Assembly: GCA_001566295.1 (NCBI GenBank)
Contig: KQ964262.1
Location: forward strand, 372,001-436,000
DNA: 64,000 nt
Direction: 5' to 3'
Origin: Microdochium bolleyi
Taxonomy: Eukaryota; Ascomycota; Sordariomycetes; Xylariales; Microdochiaceae
Shown: in pieces, positions 21,907 to 31,446 of the stretch
Numbering within the stretch: position 1 is the first letter of the stretch
Layout of the letters: every line of letters begins with the position of its first letter
Notes under the pieces: model-generated
Told to the model about the DNA's origin: nothing
Database searches by the model: none
Seen by the model: only the letters and a program-made list of their open reading frames with translations
Made by a program: the position numbers and the translations under genes

Positions 21907-23284
21907 TCAGCCGGAGCAAGGGTAGCGGGGCGCGCCGGGGCTGGTCGCGTTGGTGAAGCTGAAGGACTGGTCGATGGTGTAGTGATCCTGGCCGCGGTAC
22001 TGGCCGGTGTTCTTGGCGTACGAGGCGTCCCAGGCCATGGTGTACTGTGTTTGTGTTGCCCAGTTAGTATCTTGAGGCACTCGTGTATCAAGTGTGGTTT
22101 ATGGGCTTGGGGGAATGGAGCGGTCGGGGGTTCCGGGCGAGCGCCGGGAAAGAGGGAGAAAGAAAAGAACGAAATGGAAGAAGACTCACCAAGGCGCACT
22201 CCTGGAACTGCGGCTCCCCGTTCTTGATGAGCATGTACGTGGTGAAGAACTGGCACGTCTTGACGTAGCCGCTGGACGGGGGGTGGGCGCGGTTGTAGTC
22301 GCTCTGGGCGGTGCAGGCGGCGGCGCAGAGGGACGGGTCGAAGGGGACGTCCTTGAAGGTCTTGACGCCCAGGTACGTGTCGTAGCCGGAGCAGTCGAGG
22401 GGAGCCTGGATCGCGGCGTTCCCGAGGTCCACGGGGCCGTTGTACTTGGGGATCGCCGGGGTGCCGAACTTGTTGTATCCGTTGGAGCCCGCGATGACGA
22501 CCTGGAACTGGCTGCCGCGCCACTGGCCCACGTTGGTGGCGAGGTTCGCGGACACGGCCTGGCCCCAGAAGACGCACTTGATCACGGTCGTCGAGGCTGG
22601 GCTAGGGCAGGAGTCGGCGGGGTCCTTGAAAGATTGTTAGTCTTGGTGGGAGACTGTGATGTGACGATGTGCCGTTGTAAAAGCGTCAGGGCGGGAGAAA
22701 AGAGGAGGAGAAAGACTTACAAGGCTGGGGCTGCGCTCAAAGTAGAGGTTGAAGGAGCGGCAGCCAGCGATCTTGTTGCACCTGCTCGCGCAGTAGCCGG
22801 CGTCGTACGAGGTGAGGAGCTCCCAGCCCATGAGCTTGCCCGCACGCTCGATGCTGCCCTTGGCGTTGCTGAAGCTGACCTTGTAGCCTGCCGGGACATG
22901 CTGATCCTGGGCCTGCTCATTGGCCGCCGTGGTGAAGTCTGCAAAGTCCAGGAAGCCCTGGGCTGTGTCGGGGACGGCGGTGGGTCCCGAGCCCAGGGGC
23001 TGCGGCTGGCAGGCGTCACGGCGGACGCCAGCCCAGCGGCGGCGGCGGCCAGCAGCTCCCGGGGTCGGCTCGGCGGTGGCCTGCGAGAGCGGGGACTGGG
23101 TCACGTCGTTGGCGACGGACGAGATGGCAGTCTGAGGGGAGTACTTGACCGTGGTGGCCGGGACGACTCCGGCGGGCACTGTCTCGACCGCGGGGGAGCC
23201 CGCGGCGTCGATGACGTCCCAGTCGAAGCCATCGAGCTGGGCGGCCGAGAGACCGGCAAGGGCGAGGATGAAGGAAGCCTTCAT
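21907..23284 (-). CDS. Secreted cysteine-containing fungal protein of unknown function
   Basis: Predicted extracellular protein of 378 residues from exons 23284-22721, 22624-22190 and 22044-21907; all junctions are GT-AG and in phase. The signal peptide is MKASFILALAGLSAAQ. A linker rich in A, P and T contains a basic RRRRW patch at about residues 80-85, a possible Kex2-type processing site. Two cysteine-bearing blocks follow. The first carries YCASRCNKIAGCRSFNLYF, the second CAAACTAQSDYN and TCQFFTTYMLIKNG, then YTMAWDASYAKNTGQYRGQD. The CxxxCxxxxxC-F pattern is reminiscent of PAN/Apple folds and recurs in many ascomycete secreted proteins of unknown role. A carbohydrate- or surface-binding role is only a guess. 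Confidence 0.82.
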
Positions 23285-26200
23285 TGTGCGTTGGACTCTG
23301 TGTGGGAGCTTAGATGGGATGTATGGGCAGCGACGTCTGGTCTGGACTTGAGGCTTCACCTATTGCTGTGTAGGGCAAAGATCAGCGGGATAGAAGGGTG
23401 GTGATCTTCGACCCTTTTGTATCGCTCCGTGACCCCGGTCTCTTGTTACTGAGCTGTCACCCGGGGACCGATCACAAGGGCGAAGTATTCGGGCCCGACG
23501 TCCAGATGGCCTAGTAGCGTATCCCGGCTTAAGTCCGCCTCCTGCCTCCTGCTGTAAGGGAAGAACAGCCGACCGAGCGGGGGCTTGTGCTCAGCTGTCA
23601 ATGTCAAGAGCACGTTGTGAGCTATATTCCTTCAGATTCTCCACGTGGAGACTTCCAAGCAAAACGCCACAAGGGCTGACACAAGAGTTTGGAAAAAGCT
23701 TTTCTCGACAAGTCAGATCGTACGAGAGGAGCTGATGAGCCGTCAGCTGGACAGGCACGAGGCACGAGGCAGGGAAGAGAGGAGAAGAAGGAGGGGTTGG
23801 GTATCCAGGGTATGCAGGTCGGGAGCTCATTCCCGGCATATAACAGGCTGGTGGGCAGATCGTGGCTTCGAGTAGACCCGGACAAGACCGACGAGCGTGG
23901 CGGTCTGGTTTTGTCGTGGCGGCGAGCGTCTTGGCCAGGTGATCAGTCTGGACTCTGGAGAGCGAGGTCTAGCAACCAGCGGAACCGTGCGGAAGCTGAG
24001 GTTGTGGATTAGCTAGGCCTCGTCATCGTGAGTCTAGCCGCGTCCAGGCGCGCTGCGGGCTTGCTTACCTGCAGCAGTGGGCAATTGTCCGGGCTGCAGA
24101 CCAAGACGGGACTACTGTATGTCGATGCGAAAGATACAGGTGTCAAGGGGGGTGGTCGTGGACTTGGCGAGATGTTAGTTCCGTTCCACCTGAAGAAGAG
24201 ATGAGGTGTATCACAAGGGTGATCGATCCGAAATTAAATCTTGATTTCTATAAGAGTTCAGCCTGTCCCAGGTCTAAATTTCCTGAAAATGGTCGTTGGC
24301 AAGCCTGTGTTGACCGCCGGTACCGTCAGTGTCAGGCAAGGCATGGGGACGAGTGTCGTTGCTGTCCTGAGCCAGGGGCCCACACTAGAGCAAGGTACAC
24401 GAGCTACACCGGAGCTACTGAGCGTTAGGGACCTCTCGCTGGAGGCCGAGTCGAGTTAGCGGCTGGCCGTGTGCCTGAGCCAACGCGGATGCAGGCGGGT
24501 CGGCGTAGGTGGGAACTTGGCACTGTCGAGAGCCTCACGAGTCCGAGATGGCCCGTCTGGGTGGGCGCGTCTCGTCAGCTGGGAGCTGCAGGCTGGTCGA
24601 TAGCGGCGAACTCTGTTGTCATCCGCGTGGCCCAGCAGCTGAGTGCAGATGCTGGCGCTAATTACTTTAGGGGACAAGTACTCTGTCGTTTAATGAGGTC
24701 ATCTTGGTGGTGGTGCGGTCAATTGCTCATTTGGCACAAGCTATTGCCGTGGATGAGAAATCACTTCCTCTTCTTCAGTCAAGCCCCAACGACACGGGGC
24801 TTCTGTCGTTCTTTTCCTCACCTGCTTCCCCCCTGCTGGGCTGCCAGGACCCTGTGCGAATCGCGCGGAACGATGACGATGGCGCCCAGCCGGGCGGCCC
24901 GCCCTGACGCCACGCCTCGTTCCAGCCTGGCGTCTTGTTCCTCTCCTGGCCTCAACTGAGCTAGCAGGCCACCGCCAAGCCACCGGCCCAGCTCCCAACG
25001 TTAGCAGCCTTATCCTCCGACGGTGCAGCAGAGTGGTTCGTGCCATCACGGTGCACGCGCTAGGCTGCCTTCGTGTACGCCGGCGAACATCGATACAGTA
25101 TCGGCAAGGAAACCAGACGGGAGAGACACTCAAACCCAAGAAGGAGTGACACTCCACAAACGTGTGACCTGTACTCAGCTCCAGCGCAGAACCGTGCGAT
25201 CGGGCCCGGAGGGTTCCTGCCTGCCCTATTGCTTGACACGTCACATCACGGCGACGCCAGCCCTGTTCAGACGGCGCGCTGGCGATGGCCATGGTTGGCA
25301 TCAGGCCACATGGCCGAGTGCCACGAATGGATTGCCTTTCTTCTGCAGCAACACGCCGCTAGCTAGCGAGCATTGCAAGGCGAGCGCGAGACGACCAACA
25401 AAGAGGCGCATGCATGCTCAGTCTGGAGGATTTTATTGTTAGCCAAAAGGGGGAACGGCTGAGAGCGGTCCAGCCTGCGCTTTTCGCGTGCCGGTGCTCG
25501 CGGTCCAGACTCTTCGGGACGACTGACCCGAATCGGTCCTTCACACACGGGCAGGTTCCCCAACTGTGGCTGCAGATAGCTGGATTGCCATCAGTTTTCT
25601 CAGTGTCGATTGCACGATCAGCACACACGTGGGAACAACGCACTCTCCATGCGTGCCAAGTGGCCTTTGTCTGCAAGGGACGCCGCGCCTGCCTGCTGTC
25701 CTTGGCCATCCCCGGATATGCATTCCAAGCTGAGTAGTGTCCCGCAAGGTCCATACCCTGGGGTAACTGTTGCATGCGTCGTTGCCCGCATGAGTCGATA
25801 AGGGCTTTGTCCTAATCCAGTCGAGACGGCTGGGCTCGGGCTGAGCTGGGCGGGCTGAGCTGTGCCGTGCCGTGTTGTCCTCTGTGCCGTGTCCGCACGT
25901 ACCAAGGTGCCAGGCTGGACCGGGAGCTGTATTTCGCCCGCATATGAGAAATCCTGCCTCGGGTCCAGCGCCCACGCACTACGACGAGCCCACGTTTGTC
26001 TCCCATCTTGCCGTCGCACAACCGAGGTGTGCCTGTGGGGTGCAGGGCAAGTTCAGTCGTGTGTAGAATATAAATTATCCAGCTGCTGGTGCGCCCGTCC
26101 CAAGAACATCACTATTTTCGTCCTGCGGGCTCTGAGATCCGGGATCAATATCGCGAGATCTACCCTGCTGGCCACAGCGCATCTGAATTCGATAGTTGGT

Positions 26201-27689
26201 CTGCGGGCTCCTGTCTCTCTCCTTCGTATTGGCATTGGACCGTAGTGGTATGATGTGAGCTGACGTAAACAAATGCGGCGAAAAAGCGCAGGGAATGAAA
26301 GCAGACCTGGAGAACGCAGGGGGGCTCCTTGAAGAATACCGGAATGCCAAATAGCGTATACTCAGTGACCCTCCCGCCTTAACGAGTACTACCTAGTGAA
26401 GGCGACCTGACACTACTCGCTGGCTGGGCGGTAGTGAATGTATTGAGGAGGTTGTCCGCTACAAGCAATTGTTTTTGCGATTCGGCTTGCTTAAGGGACG
26501 CGTACTTTGTTCTTTTCTCGGCAAGGGATTGGTGTATCACTGTGTCATGAGAGTATAGCCAGTACAGAGATTTGCTCTTAACACTTAACAGAGCGCGGGA
26601 TTATCATATCCTGCCACTCCCACTTTTTGAAGTGTCAATTCACATCCTGGGCTTGTCCAAATCATAGATAGGGACTATATCATCTTGCCAGCTCCGACTA
26701 TATCTCACAGCGGCTCGGGACCCCGTCTCTTCTTTGATGTCTGCAGATCATTTGTAGCAGGCGAGGAAAATGCACCAAGCTATCGGCATGAACCAGGTCA
26801 CTCCAATGTAGGAATGCTAATCAAGCACTGACAGTGCTTAAACAAGCTGAATCAATATTCGGGCGAACCGTGTCCACGAGACTGCCATCCTCCCGCAATA
26901 CATCTCGTGGAAGCCCCCAGAATATGTGCGGCCTGCAGGCGACACCGTGAGGCAGACGTCCCTGACGCAATCGGTTGGAAGACACGGCACGTGCAGCGTC
27001 GGTGGCGAAAGGGTTCTAGTATAAGGGTGGCTGCCCGTGCCACACAACGTCATTAGTAGACTGCGAAGCCTTTCTTATGTGTTTTTTATTTCCATGGCTC
27101 CCTCGTCGTCGTTGTGCTCTGTGGCCTGCAGCCCCTTATAAAAGGGGAAAGTATTCGCAGCCGTCATGAGATTAATCCTAGCTGCTCTCCTGGTAGTGAA
27201 TGGCAATGGCTGCTCGGCTGAGTGGTTGGGAGGGACCAAAGGGCTCCCACCGCAGTTGGTGGCGTGTCGACGAGCATCCTCTCCCACGACACAAGTCACC
27301 CGCCGATTAGTCCTCTCGCAACGAGCCGAATCGATGCCCGTGGCAGCCTTCGGCAACTGGCCTTGCTAACTTGCTATGTCAGTCAGCACTGCGACTGCCC
27401 ACCGCCTGTGGCGCTTGTATGGGACTGAGAACCTTCAAGACGGTGGGCATGATTGTCGACTATCAGGGGTCGAGAGCGTCGATGCGAATGAGTTTGAAAG
27501 CGAGTTGCACTGGCGGCATGGCAAGGCTCTGTACGGGAGGGACTTCACAGGGTTGATGAAGATTTCATAATGGAGAAGAGAGCAACAGGCCTGCTAACGA
27601 GGTCGTTGGCATGAAGAAACATGCTTGCAAGCGAGTACTTGCGCTAAGGTAACGCCACCCTATACTGCACCAGCCTCGGACGCGAACAT
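23285..27689. other. Long gene-poor stretch
   Basis: About 4.4 kb where I cannot support a gene. Frames are short and occur on both strands without family signals. The one item worth noting is a 67-codon frame at 27166 with a signal-peptide-like start, listed separately. Confidence 0.5.
27166..27369 (+). CDS. Possible small secreted peptide (weak)
   Basis: A 67-residue frame beginning MRLILAALLVVNGNGCSA, which resembles a signal peptide with cleavage after CSA, followed by a basic region and a terminal Cys. A TATAAAA inside an inverted CCCCTT..AAGGGG block lies about 30 bases upstream, so transcription would start at or after the ATG, which weakens the case. A second frame (27376-27570) might be a downstream exon, but no clean splice joins them. 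It may be chance. Confidence 0.15.
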   Translation: MRLILAALLVVNGNGCSAEWLGGTKGLPPQLVACRRASSPTTQVTRRLVLSQRAESMPVAAFGNWPC

Positions 27690-29429
27690 CTAGCACTTGA
27701 ACCCCCACTCCACGTCCTCCCATCCGGCCCTCCTCTTCAGCGTCATCGACCCGCCCTGCTTGCTCGCGGGGGGTTTGCACACGGCCTCGCCAAACTTGGC
27801 GTTACCCATCTGGTACTTCTCCGCGTCGAGGCCCACGACGTCGAACCCCATGACGAGCGCGCCGACAAAGCCGAGGTTCTCGGCGGTCGCAAAGTTGCGC
27901 CCGGGACACAGGTGCTTGCCGCCGCCGAAGGGGATGTACGCGGCCTTGCGCTGGCGCTCCTCGGCGGGCGTGGCACCGGGGCCGAACGCGCCCGGCACGA
28001 ACCGGTCGGCGCGGAACTCGTCGGCGTCGTCGCCCCAGGTCGGCCGGTCCCGGTGCACCGCCTTGACGGACCACATGGTGAAGGCGCCCTTCTTGAGCAG
28101 GTACTCGCGCCCGTCGTGGTCCGTGAGCACCGTGTCCTGGAGGACGTACCGGTTGCCGATGCCCTGGTTCGCGAGGCGGATGGACTCGCGGTAGCAGCTC
28201 ACGAGCAGGGGGCAGGCCTCCTCGAGTCTCGTGATGTCGAGGGCGGCACGGCGGGTGTACTTGTTACCGTCGCCGCCGTCCGCGGAGGCGTTGGTTGGGT
28301 CGGTGGTGATGTCAACCAGCGGGGCGACTTCCTTGCGCAGCTGCTCGACAAGCTCCGGCCGCAGCCAAACGTGCACAAAGAGCCAGAACAACGTGGGGAT
28401 CGTGTTGGTCGTGGAGACAAAGAGCAGCGCGCACTCGAGCCGTCCGACGTCGTCGTTTTTGATGCCCGCCTCTCTGCTGAAGTTGGCGCGGACCTTGGTG
28501 ATGGCGGCTACATCGTCGGCGTCGTCGCACCGGGCGCCGTAGAACTTGATCAGGCGCTCCTGGACGACCTCGCGGCTCACGTGGGCGGTGCGGGCGAGCA
28601 CGGTGGGCCAGAAGCCGAGGAACAAGGGCTGGATGTTGCCGTCAAACTGCCACAGGTGGTGGGCCAGCTCGGGCTGGTCGCGCAGGGGGTTCTGGTGGCC
28701 GTAGAGGCCCTCGGCGGTGGCCATGGTCATGAGCTCGCGCAGCCAGTCGTAGACGTTTTCGACGCGCAGGGTGCCGCTGCCGAGCTCGTTGAGCTTGTCG
28801 GCGACGTGGTCGAGAGCGCGGACGTTCATGCGGAAGAGGTTCTGACCCATCATGGCGGGCTTGATGGCGGCCATGGTCTTTGCAGCCGGCGAGTCGTCAT
28901 CGCGCGAGGCGTTTGGGTCGCCGCGGAGGAGGTCGATGGCCTCGTGGGTGGTGCCGAAGACGCGCTGCGCGAAGCCAAAGGACAGCTCATCAAAGGTGAG
29001 GTTCTTGTGGCGCATGGCCTGCTGGATGAGGTGCGGAGACCACAGCGCGTAGGCGTTCCCATTGAGCATGGGTAGCGTCGCGCCGCTGGTGGCGGGCGCC
29101 GAGGCGCGCAGGGTGCCGAAGAAGTCTGTGCCGAAGCGCACGAGGTTGACGATGTGGCCGACAAAGGGGACGCCGGGCTTGAGTAGGGGCGGCTCGCGCG
29201 GATCAAGGCGCGGCGTGGTGACGCGGTGTAGGAGCAGCAGCGTCACAGCGGCAATAGCCGAGGCGCCTGCGACTGTGGCCATGATCGGGCGCTGGTGGTC
29301 GTCGTGGCCGTGGCCGCCGAGCGACGAGGCATCAAGGCCAATGGCCGTGAGGAGGCGGGCGGCACTGGCGAAGAGGCCGCTGGGGACGCTGCTGCTGTTG
29401 GCGAGTAGGGACGAGGCAGGAGCCGACAT
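27690..29429 (-). CDS. Cytochrome P450 monooxygenase (CYP7/8-like fungal type)
   Basis: Intronless 579-residue P450, predicted to be anchored in the ER membrane by the helix around residues 48-68 (ATVAGASAIAAVTLLLL). A proline hinge follows (PREPPLLKPGVPFVGH). The K-helix ExxR is CYRESIR. The haem loop FGGGKHLCPGRNFA places the ligand Cys at about residue 508, with Lys where Arg is usual; this FGGGKHLCPG form recurs in fungal P450s related to sterol 7-alpha-hydroxylase and prostacyclin-synthase-like groups. The I-helix region LLFVSTTNTIPTLFW lacks the standard acidic-Thr pair and has Asn instead, as in non-canonical P450s that act on hydroperoxides or sterols. The substrate is not deducible. 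The next gene leftwards is 4.4 kb away; a FAD monooxygenase lies 650 bases to the right on the same strand. Confidence 0.9.
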   Translation of the reverse strand: MSAPASSLLANSSSVPSGLFASAARLLTAIGLDASSLGGHGHDDHQRPIMATVAGASAIAAVTLLLLHRVTTPRLDPREPPLLKPGVPFVGHIVNLVRFGTDFFGTLRASAPATSGATLPMLNGNAYALWSPHLIQQAMRHKNLTFDELSFGFAQRVFGTTHEAIDLLRGDPNASRDDDSPAAKTMAAIKPAMMGQNLFRMNVRALDHVADKLNELGSGTLRVENVYDWLRELMTMATAEGLYGHQNPLRDQPELAHHLWQFDGNIQPLFLGFWPTVLARTAHVSREVVQERLIKFYGARCDDADDVAAITKVRANFSREAGIKNDDVGRLECALLFVSTTNTIPTLFWLFVHVWLRPELVEQLRKEVAPLVDITTDPTNASADGGDGNKYTRRAALDITRLEEACPLLVSCYRESIRLANQGIGNRYVLQDTVLTDHDGREYLLKKGAFTMWSVKAVHRDRPTWGDDADEFRADRFVPGAFGPGATPAEERQRKAAYIPFGGGKHLCPGRNFATAENLGFVGALVMGFDVVGLDAEKYQMGNAKFGEAVCKPPASKQGGSMTLKRRAGWEDVEWGFKC

Positions 29430-30084
29430 GGTTGCGGTAGTGGCTCTGGGGATGTCTGCGTGTGGTGCTGGATGTTGGCACCCGACGGATTAAAGACGAT
29501 GTGGAAGCAGTTGAGATCCAGGTGGGGAGAAACCCCTGCACCCAAAGGTGTGGAGGTGAGTCCGACGTCTCCAGGGCTGTGCCGTGTGTCTGCATGCGCT
29601 GGACAACGCATGCACCCAGTCGGCACCATCGGAACCTCCTCCATCATGCACCCTGGCGAGCCTGGAGCAATCCCACAGGATGGGACACCTCTTCAAGCTG
29701 CTTGAGCGTACGGCTGACGTCAGCTGCCTTGGCCTCCCGGCGTCTCGGACAAAGTAAGACTGCCCTATGCGGCTGAGGTGTGCAGATGTCCCAGGCTGTG
29801 CCCCTCGTCTCCAACCAGATTTCCGTCTTCACTCGGGGCAACTTCATCAACTACGGTCCTATTGCCTAAGAGACATGGAGCGGTCCGGCACAGTGGTCGG
29901 TCTCCCCCACGCCTGCGCCAAAAGCTGTGGCAGCAGCGCCCAAGGGTCCATACAAGGTCACATCAGTCGTTATAGATACTCTCTCTGCGTACTTGAAGTA
30001 TAGGATAGCGAGGCAAACATTGAAGCTTGAAACTAGGCTCCACCAAGACTATTGATGTGTGCCCGCCATTTTGTGCTCCCTCAC
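29430..30084. other. Spacer between P450 and FAD monooxygenase genes
   Basis: About 650 bases with no gene; should hold the P450 promoter and the 3' region of the FAD monooxygenase gene. Confidence 0.5.
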
Positions 30085-31446
30085 TTAGACCTCCCGGCTA
30101 TTCTCGTCGATCCGAACCCCCCACGACTTCGCGGCAGTCGAGAAGCTCTCGTCGACGGCCTCGCTCCCGTACACCCTCATCTTCTCCTCGTACTCTCGCG
30201 TCAGCCCCTCCCTCCACCCTCTGGCGTCAGCAACAAGCCGCCCCAGCAGCGCCGAGTCTCGCATCGCCGTGTTCGCGCCCAGGCCGCCCGCGGGTGTCAT
30301 GCTGTGCACCGCGTCCCCGATCACCGTGACCCGCGGGTCGTTCTCCCACGCCGGGACCCCCGCAGGCGTCGAGCACGTGATCTTCCAGAACGCGGCCTCG
30401 CCGTCGTCCATGTGCTCCACGAGCGCGCGCAGCCGCGGGTGCCAGGCCTGGGAGAGCTCCCGGGCCGCGTCGGCGGCCGGCTGCCCGATCACGGCGAAAT
30501 TGTCGCCGGGCGGGTTGATCACGCCGGGGGCGGCGCCCAGGGTCCAGCCGAACTTGACCGCGGGGTCGTCCATGTCCCCCGGCCGCACGTTGGTGATGAG
30601 GAACACCTTCCCCCGCGGGTTCGAGTTGTCCACGATGTTCCACACCCCTTCGCCCAGGCCCTTGAAGGCGGTCGTCGGGGCCTGCCCGTGGATGCCTCGC
30701 GCGCCCGTGTCGTAGACCTTGAGCTTGCCCCCAGAGACCTGCTTGGCGACTTTGCTGTAGATGCCCTCGCCGCCGACGAGCATGCTTCCCAGCGGGGACT
30801 TTGTGCCGTCAGCAAAGACGGCGCGCACGCCCGTGTTTCCCGGGGCGTGCTCGTAGCCGGTGACCGTGTGCGACCACGAGATGTGCTCCTCGCAGCCTTG
30901 CATGAAGATTCGGCGCATGTCGCCGCGCGATATGCCCACCACCTTGCCGTCGCGCGAGGTCATTTTCTGAGTGATGTCCTTGTCCTTCTTGGCCTTGCCC
31001 TCCCCTTCTCCCGCTTCATCTTCCGCAGGCTTCGCGTCCGGCACCGACGTCGCAAGCTTTGGCGGCCTACTACCTCCACCACCACCTCCACCACCTCCTG
31101 GCCTCACTTCCTCCCCCGTCACCGCGTCGAGAATCCTCAGCCCGCCCGCGCCTGCACCGGCGCTGGTCTTGCCGCACGCGTCCCAAAACCGTGCCCAGTG
31201 CTCCGGGCTGAGCACGGACTCGACCGCGTCGAGACCTTCGGGGGACAGGCGCAGGCGGTACCCTTGCGCGCGGAACGAGACGGAGGCGTCGCGCTCGTAG
31301 ATCCGGAACGGGATGTGCGCGGCCCGCAGCGCCTGCGCGAAGAGCAGCGAGGCCAGGCCCGCGCCGGAGATGAGGATCGGGAGTCTGCCGGCTGCTCCGG
31401 CGGCGGCGGAGGTGACGGCGGCGGAGGTGGATGTGGAGGATGCCAT
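30085..31446 (-). CDS. FAD-dependent monooxygenase (aromatic-hydroxylase type)
   Basis: Single-exon flavoprotein monooxygenase of 453 residues, likely hydroxylating an aromatic or polyketide-like compound; this is inference from fold. The FAD-binding start is LPILISGAGLASLLFAQAL, in which the last Gly of GxGxxG is Ser. The second FAD motif is VTVIGDAVHSMTPAGGLGAN. Between them lies an unusual insertion at about residues 115-160: a run of nine Gly encoded by a CCA/CCT-rich tract, then a Lys/Glu-rich stretch (GEGEGKAKKDKD). The first 20 residues are Ala/Ser/Thr-rich and low-complexity. It lies on the same strand as the P450 at 27690-29429 and could share a pathway. The ATG at 31446 is the only one before the Rossmann motif. 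Confidence 0.88.
   Translation of the reverse strand: MASSTSTSAAVTSAAAGAAGRLPILISGAGLASLLFAQALRAAHIPFRIYERDASVSFRAQGYRLRLSPEGLDAVESVLSPEHWARFWDACGKTSAGAGAGGLRILDAVTGEEVRPGGGGGGGGGSRPPKLATSVPDAKPAEDEAGEGEGKAKKDKDITQKMTSRDGKVVGISRGDMRRIFMQGCEEHISWSHTVTGYEHAPGNTGVRAVFADGTKSPLGSMLVGGEGIYSKVAKQVSGGKLKVYDTGARGIHGQAPTTAFKGLGEGVWNIVDNSNPRGKVFLITNVRPGDMDDPAVKFGWTLGAAPGVINPPGDNFAVIGQPAADAARELSQAWHPRLRALVEHMDDGEAAFWKITCSTPAGVPAWENDPRVTVIGDAVHSMTPAGGLGANTAMRDSALLGRLVADARGWREGLTREYEEKMRVYGSEAVDESFSTAAKSWGVRIDENSREV

Noticed and set aside
22094..23404. 436-codon open frame on the plus strand
   Set aside because: It lies antisense to the spliced secreted-protein gene, which has a signal peptide, consensus introns and conserved Cys blocks; the frame is open because of GC-rich codon composition.
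27912..29075. 387-codon plus-strand frame
   Set aside because: Antisense to the P450 with a complete haem motif; Val/Gly/Glu-rich composition typical of a shadow frame.
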